Positions 13,711 through 16,260 of a stretch of DNA of 16,260 bases are shown piece by piece. Origin of the DNA: GCA-003244245 sp036279835 (lineage in GTDB: Bacteria > Actinomycetota > Actinomycetes > Mycobacteriales > Pseudonocardiaceae); contig DASUII010000336.1 of NCBI GenBank assembly GCA_036279835.1, forward strand, positions 1 to 16,260. Direction: 5' to 3'. Each line of letters opens with the position of its first letter. The stretch's first letter is position 1. Made by a program: the position numbers and the translations under genes. The notes under the pieces were generated by a model. The model was not told the DNA's origin and ran no database searches. It was given only the letters and a program-made list of their open reading frames with translations.

Positions 13711-14847
13711 ATGTATGAGTTGGGGGTGGAATACGAGGCTTTGCGGGAGGTGGTGCGGGATCTGGCCGACAAGGAGATCGCGCCGTACGCGGCGGAGGTC
13801 GACGAGCTCGAGCGGTTTCCGCGGGAGGCCCAGGCTGCGCTGGTGCGCGCGGCTTTCCACGCGGTGCACATCCCTGAGGCCTACGGCGGCCAGGGCGCGG
13901 ACTCGGTCGCGACCTGCATCGTGATCGAGGAGGTGGCGCGGGTGTGCGCGTCGTCTTCGCTGATCCCAGCGGTGAACAAGCTCGGCACGATGGGCCTGCT
14001 GCTGGCTGGCTCGGAGCAACTGCGCGAGCAGGTGCTGCCGTCACTGGCCGCGGGGTCGATGGCGTCCTACGCGCTGTCCGAGCGGGAGGCGGGAAGTGAT
14101 GCCGCGGCGATGCGGACCCGAGCCCAGCGTGATGGCAGTCACTGGGTGCTCAACGGCACGAAGTGCTGGATCAGCAACGCCGGCCAATCGACCTGGTACA
14201 CCGTGATGGCGGTAACCGACCCCACCAAGGGCGCAGCTGGAATCAGCGCCTTCGTCGTTCACAAAGACGACCCGGGATTCTCGGTTGGACCCAAGGAGCG
14301 CAAGTTGGGAATCAGAGGTAGCCCGACCCGAGAGATCTACTTCGTGGATTGCACGATCCCGGCCGACCGGATCATCGGCGAACCCGGCGCCGGGTTCAAG
14401 ACAGCCCTGCAGACCCTGGACCACACCCGCCCGACGATCGGAGCGCAGGCCGTCGGAATCGCGCAGGGCGCGGTGGACGCCTCGATCGACTACGTCAAGC
14501 AACGCAAGCAGTTCGGCAAGCCGATCGCCGATTTTCAGGGTATCCAATTCATGCTGGCCGACATGGCGATGAAGACCGAGGCGGCCCGCCAGCTCGTCTA
14601 CGTCGCCGCGGCGCGCGCCGAGCGCGGTGCGGGCAAACTCGGGTTCATCTCCTCAGCGTCGAAATGCTTCGCCTCAGACGTGGCAATGGAGGTGACGACC
14701 GACGCGGTGCAGCTCTTCGGTGGCTACGGCTACACCCGGGATTTCCCAGTCGAACGGATGATGCGTGACGCGAAGATCACCCAGATCTACGAGGGCACCA
14801 ACCAGATCCAGCGCCTGGTGATGGCCCGAGCTCTGCTCGGCGGCTAG
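13711..14847 (+). CDS. fadE25: Acyl-CoA dehydrogenase (FadE25-like)
   Basis: This FAD enzyme oxidises acyl-CoA to trans-2-enoyl-CoA. The 378-aa protein shows the helical N-terminal domain (HIPEAYGGQGADSV at 53-66), the beta domain with YALSEREAGSD (120-130) and ITNGG-like WISNAGQSTWYTVMAVTD, and the C-terminal helical domain with RKQFGKPIADFQ, QLFGGYGY and QIYEGTNQIQR carrying the catalytic base Glu361. It resembles M. tuberculosis FadE25 (Rv3274c) along its length, starting about 10-12 residues later. The ATG is fixed because the in-frame purE stop lies just 6 nt upstream; no strong Shine-Dalgarno is seen. Substrate chain type (short or branched) is uncertain. A recombinase relic begins about 10 bp after its stop. 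Confidence 0.94.
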   Translation: MYELGVEYEALREVVRDLADKEIAPYAAEVDELERFPREAQAALVRAAFHAVHIPEAYGGQGADSVATCIVIEEVARVCASSSLIPAVNKLGTMGLLLAGSEQLREQVLPSLAAGSMASYALSEREAGSDAAAMRTRAQRDGSHWVLNGTKCWISNAGQSTWYTVMAVTDPTKGAAGISAFVVHKDDPGFSVGPKERKLGIRGSPTREIYFVDCTIPADRIIGEPGAGFKTALQTLDHTRPTIGAQAVGIAQGAVDASIDYVKQRKQFGKPIADFQGIQFMLADMAMKTEAARQLVYVAAARAERGAGKLGFISSASKCFASDVAMEVTTDAVQLFGGYGYTRDFPVERMMRDAKITQIYEGTNQIQRLVMARALLGG

Positions 14848-15327
14848 ATTTTTGATCTTGACGCCCAAGTACTCGGCCAACTCCTTGATGGACACGCCCT
14901 GCGCCAGCAGCGTCAAGGCGCCGTCTGCGGCGGCGCGGGGGTGGCTGAGTCGGTGCTCATCTTGCGTGCCCGCGCGGGCAGTGCCGACCAAGCGGCGCAG
15001 CCCCCGGTGCGGCCGTCCTTGCACGTCGGCGGAGTGTCCGCCGGGGACACCCGGTGGAACGTTGCGCGATATCGGCGAGACCGGCCGAAATAGCCCATTC
15101 GTGTCGATGTTGACTCAGAGGAGTCAGTTCATCGGCCAGCGTGGCCACCGAACGGACAGGAGTCGTTTGTTGGTTAACTCTCGTGGGTATCGAGTATCTG
15201 CCGCTGACACCAATCCACAGAGCCTCTACACGTGCCCACAGGGTGTCCACCGCCACTGCACAGTCTCTCCCACCTATACACACGATGTGGATGCCGCCCT
15301 CTCCGGCCCGCTCCTACGGTATCGCCC
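14848..15327. other. Gene-poor stretch between fadE25 and the repeat gene
   Basis: Apart from the recombinase relic at its left end I see no supportable gene in these 480 bp. Open frames exist on both strands but lack ribosome sites and family motifs. A small hairpin (TGACTC, AGAG, GAGTCA) lies near 15111-15126. The last ~90 bp are rich in TCCACA-like words and, at 15315, end in a TANNNT hexamer that serves the next gene. Confidence 0.5.
14857..14955 (-). pseudogene. Tyrosine recombinase C-terminal relic
   Basis: On the minus strand the translation LLAQGVSIKELAEYLG is characteristic of the C-terminal catalytic region of phage-type tyrosine integrases, where it normally follows the HxLRH box and precedes the catalytic Tyr. 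Here the box reads HRLSH, so the catalytic Arg of HxxR is Ser, and the spacing to LLAQG is about five residues too long. After LGV the match stops; no TYTHL-like Tyr segment follows because the dehydrogenase gene begins there. No upstream integrase domain is recognisable. I read it as a broken leftover of an integrated element. The similarity is short, so confidence is moderate. Confidence 0.6.
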
Positions 15328-15330
15328 GTG
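15315..15330 (+). promoter_or_regulatory. -10-like TACGGT placed for a leaderless GTG start
   Basis: TACGGT (15315-15320) is followed by 7 nt and the GTG at 15328. No Shine-Dalgarno is present. It supports the start chosen for the repeat-protein gene. Confidence 0.4.
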
Positions 15331-15687
15331 AGGACAACGCCCCTGTACGACCAGTTGCGTGGCGAGCGAATCAATGCCGACGTACCGCCCAGTGACACCC
15401 AGCCGCAACAGCCACAAGACCGCGGGAAACACCGCCTCGCCGACGGCGAGCTCGGTTCAGCGACAGAGTGCACCCGACCACCGCGGACCGCAGCTGATCG
15501 CGCCAATGCCGATGTCCCGCCCCATAACGCTGACCCGCAACAGCGGAGTCACCCCGCGAAACACCACTTCAACGACGGCGAACCGGGTCTGGCGGCAGCG
15601 TTAACCCCGCCGCCGACGGCCGCGGCTGATCGGGTCGCGAGGTGGTCCTGGTTCGCAACAGCCGAGCCGACGGGCTGGCCGCGATGA
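15328..15687 (+). CDS. Hypothetical 119-aa protein with two 44-residue tandem repeats
   Basis: I do not recognise this family. The product begins MRTTPLYDQLRGE and then contains two units of exactly 44 residues, each starting R-x-N-A-D-V-P-P and sharing P-Q-Q, K-H, D-G-E, x-G, T-x-P-P and A-A-D; I count 23 of 44 positions identical. Unit 1 is encoded at 15367-15498, unit 2 at 15499-15630, and the tail is RVARWSWFATAEPTGWPR. There is no signal peptide or membrane helix; it is polar, Pro- and Gln-rich. The GTG start fits a leaderless mRNA. Exact period without indels suggests the frame has been kept under selection. It lies between a recombinase relic and a broken pyruvate kinase, so recent acquisition is possible. 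Confidence 0.6.
   Translation: MRTTPLYDQLRGERINADVPPSDTQPQQPQDRGKHRLADGELGSATECTRPPRTAADRANADVPPHNADPQQRSHPAKHHFNDGEPGLAAALTPPPTAAADRVARWSWFATAEPTGWPR
15367..15630 (+). repeat. Two 132-bp tandem coding repeats
   Basis: The period is 132 bp (15367-15498, 15499-15630), 44 codons each with no insertion or deletion. The protein copies share about half their residues, so the duplication is old or the copies diverged quickly. The Arg codon at 15631 opens what may be the remains of a third unit. Confidence 0.8.
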
Positions 15688-15699
15688 ATCACCTCCTTT
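15688..15699. other. 12-nt copy of the 16S rRNA 3' end (anti-Shine-Dalgarno)
   Basis: ATCACCTCCTTT on the plus strand is identical to the conserved 3' end of 16S rRNA, directly after the stop of the repeat gene. On the minus strand it reads as a full Shine-Dalgarno, AAAGGAGGTGAT, but no ATG, GTG or TTG in an open frame lies at the right distance. No other part of 16S rRNA is visible around it. Confidence 0.6.
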
Positions 15700-15781
15700 A
15701 CCGTCAGCACCGGTACGCGGCGTACTCCGACCCGCGCAGACGATCGGCCACAGCGCTGCGCCGGACGGGAGTCCTCAGTGG

Positions 15782-16260
<479 letters not shown>

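Noticed and set aside
14957..15283. 108-codon minus-strand open frame upstream of the integrase relic
   Set aside because: I looked for integrase N-terminal or core motifs and found none; no ribosome site.
15211..15293. Four near-matches (7 of 9) to the DnaA box TTATCCACA/TTGTCCACA
   Set aside because: None is exact, there is no dnaA, dnaN or AT-rich element nearby, and the whole stretch is CA-rich; chance is enough.
15549..15781. Continuation of the pyruvate kinase frame to a stop at 15549
   Set aside because: It does not resemble a pyruvate kinase C-terminus and is antisense to the repeat gene; I take it as random read-on after a junction.

Overview
This is high-GC actinobacterial DNA with many GTG starts. 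I place it in the Pseudonocardiales (Pseudonocardia, Saccharopolyspora and Amycolatopsis relatives) by inference only. The support is Esp-like type VII secretion genes with a DUF3558 lipoprotein, a carbonic anhydrase aligning residue for residue with Mycobacterium tuberculosis Rv1284, and a gtrA-purK-purE-fadE25 block like M. tuberculosis Rv3277 to Rv3274c.

Layout. 1-2572: the 3' end of a LuxR-type response regulator, a DUF488 gene that ends inside its stop codon, a strong hairpin, and a type-2 tyrosyl-tRNA synthetase. 2573-3706: an MFS transporter. 3726-6126 (minus strand): an operon-like set of a small membrane peptide, a YbaB/EspL-like protein, an EspC-like protein with a YxxxD signal, a 277-aa WXG/EspA-like protein and a DUF3558 lipoprotein; several of these overlap by 4 bp. 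6255-9285: a PH-domain membrane protein coupled to HMG-CoA lyase, then a beta-carbonic anhydrase and a histidinol-phosphatase on the opposite strand. 9323-11306: an OmpR-type two-component system. 11326-14847: gtrA diverging from purK-purE-acyl-CoA dehydrogenase.

14848-16260 is the accessory, eroded part. It holds a tyrosine-recombinase C-terminal relic directly behind the dehydrogenase, a gene-free stretch, a short orphan gene built from two exact-length 44-residue repeats, and a pyruvate kinase with a one-base frameshift and a lost C-terminal tail.

Two architectural themes recur. Several genes start on a GTG 6-7 bases after a TANNNT -10-like hexamer with no Shine-Dalgarno, which suggests leaderless mRNAs. 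Convergent gene pairs are separated by compact hairpins that include a stop codon. I saw no tRNA, rRNA gene, CRISPR array or intact insertion sequence. The least explained items are the 44-residue repeat gene with its surroundings and the orphan Esp-like module. I see no clear evidence of a wholly new system.
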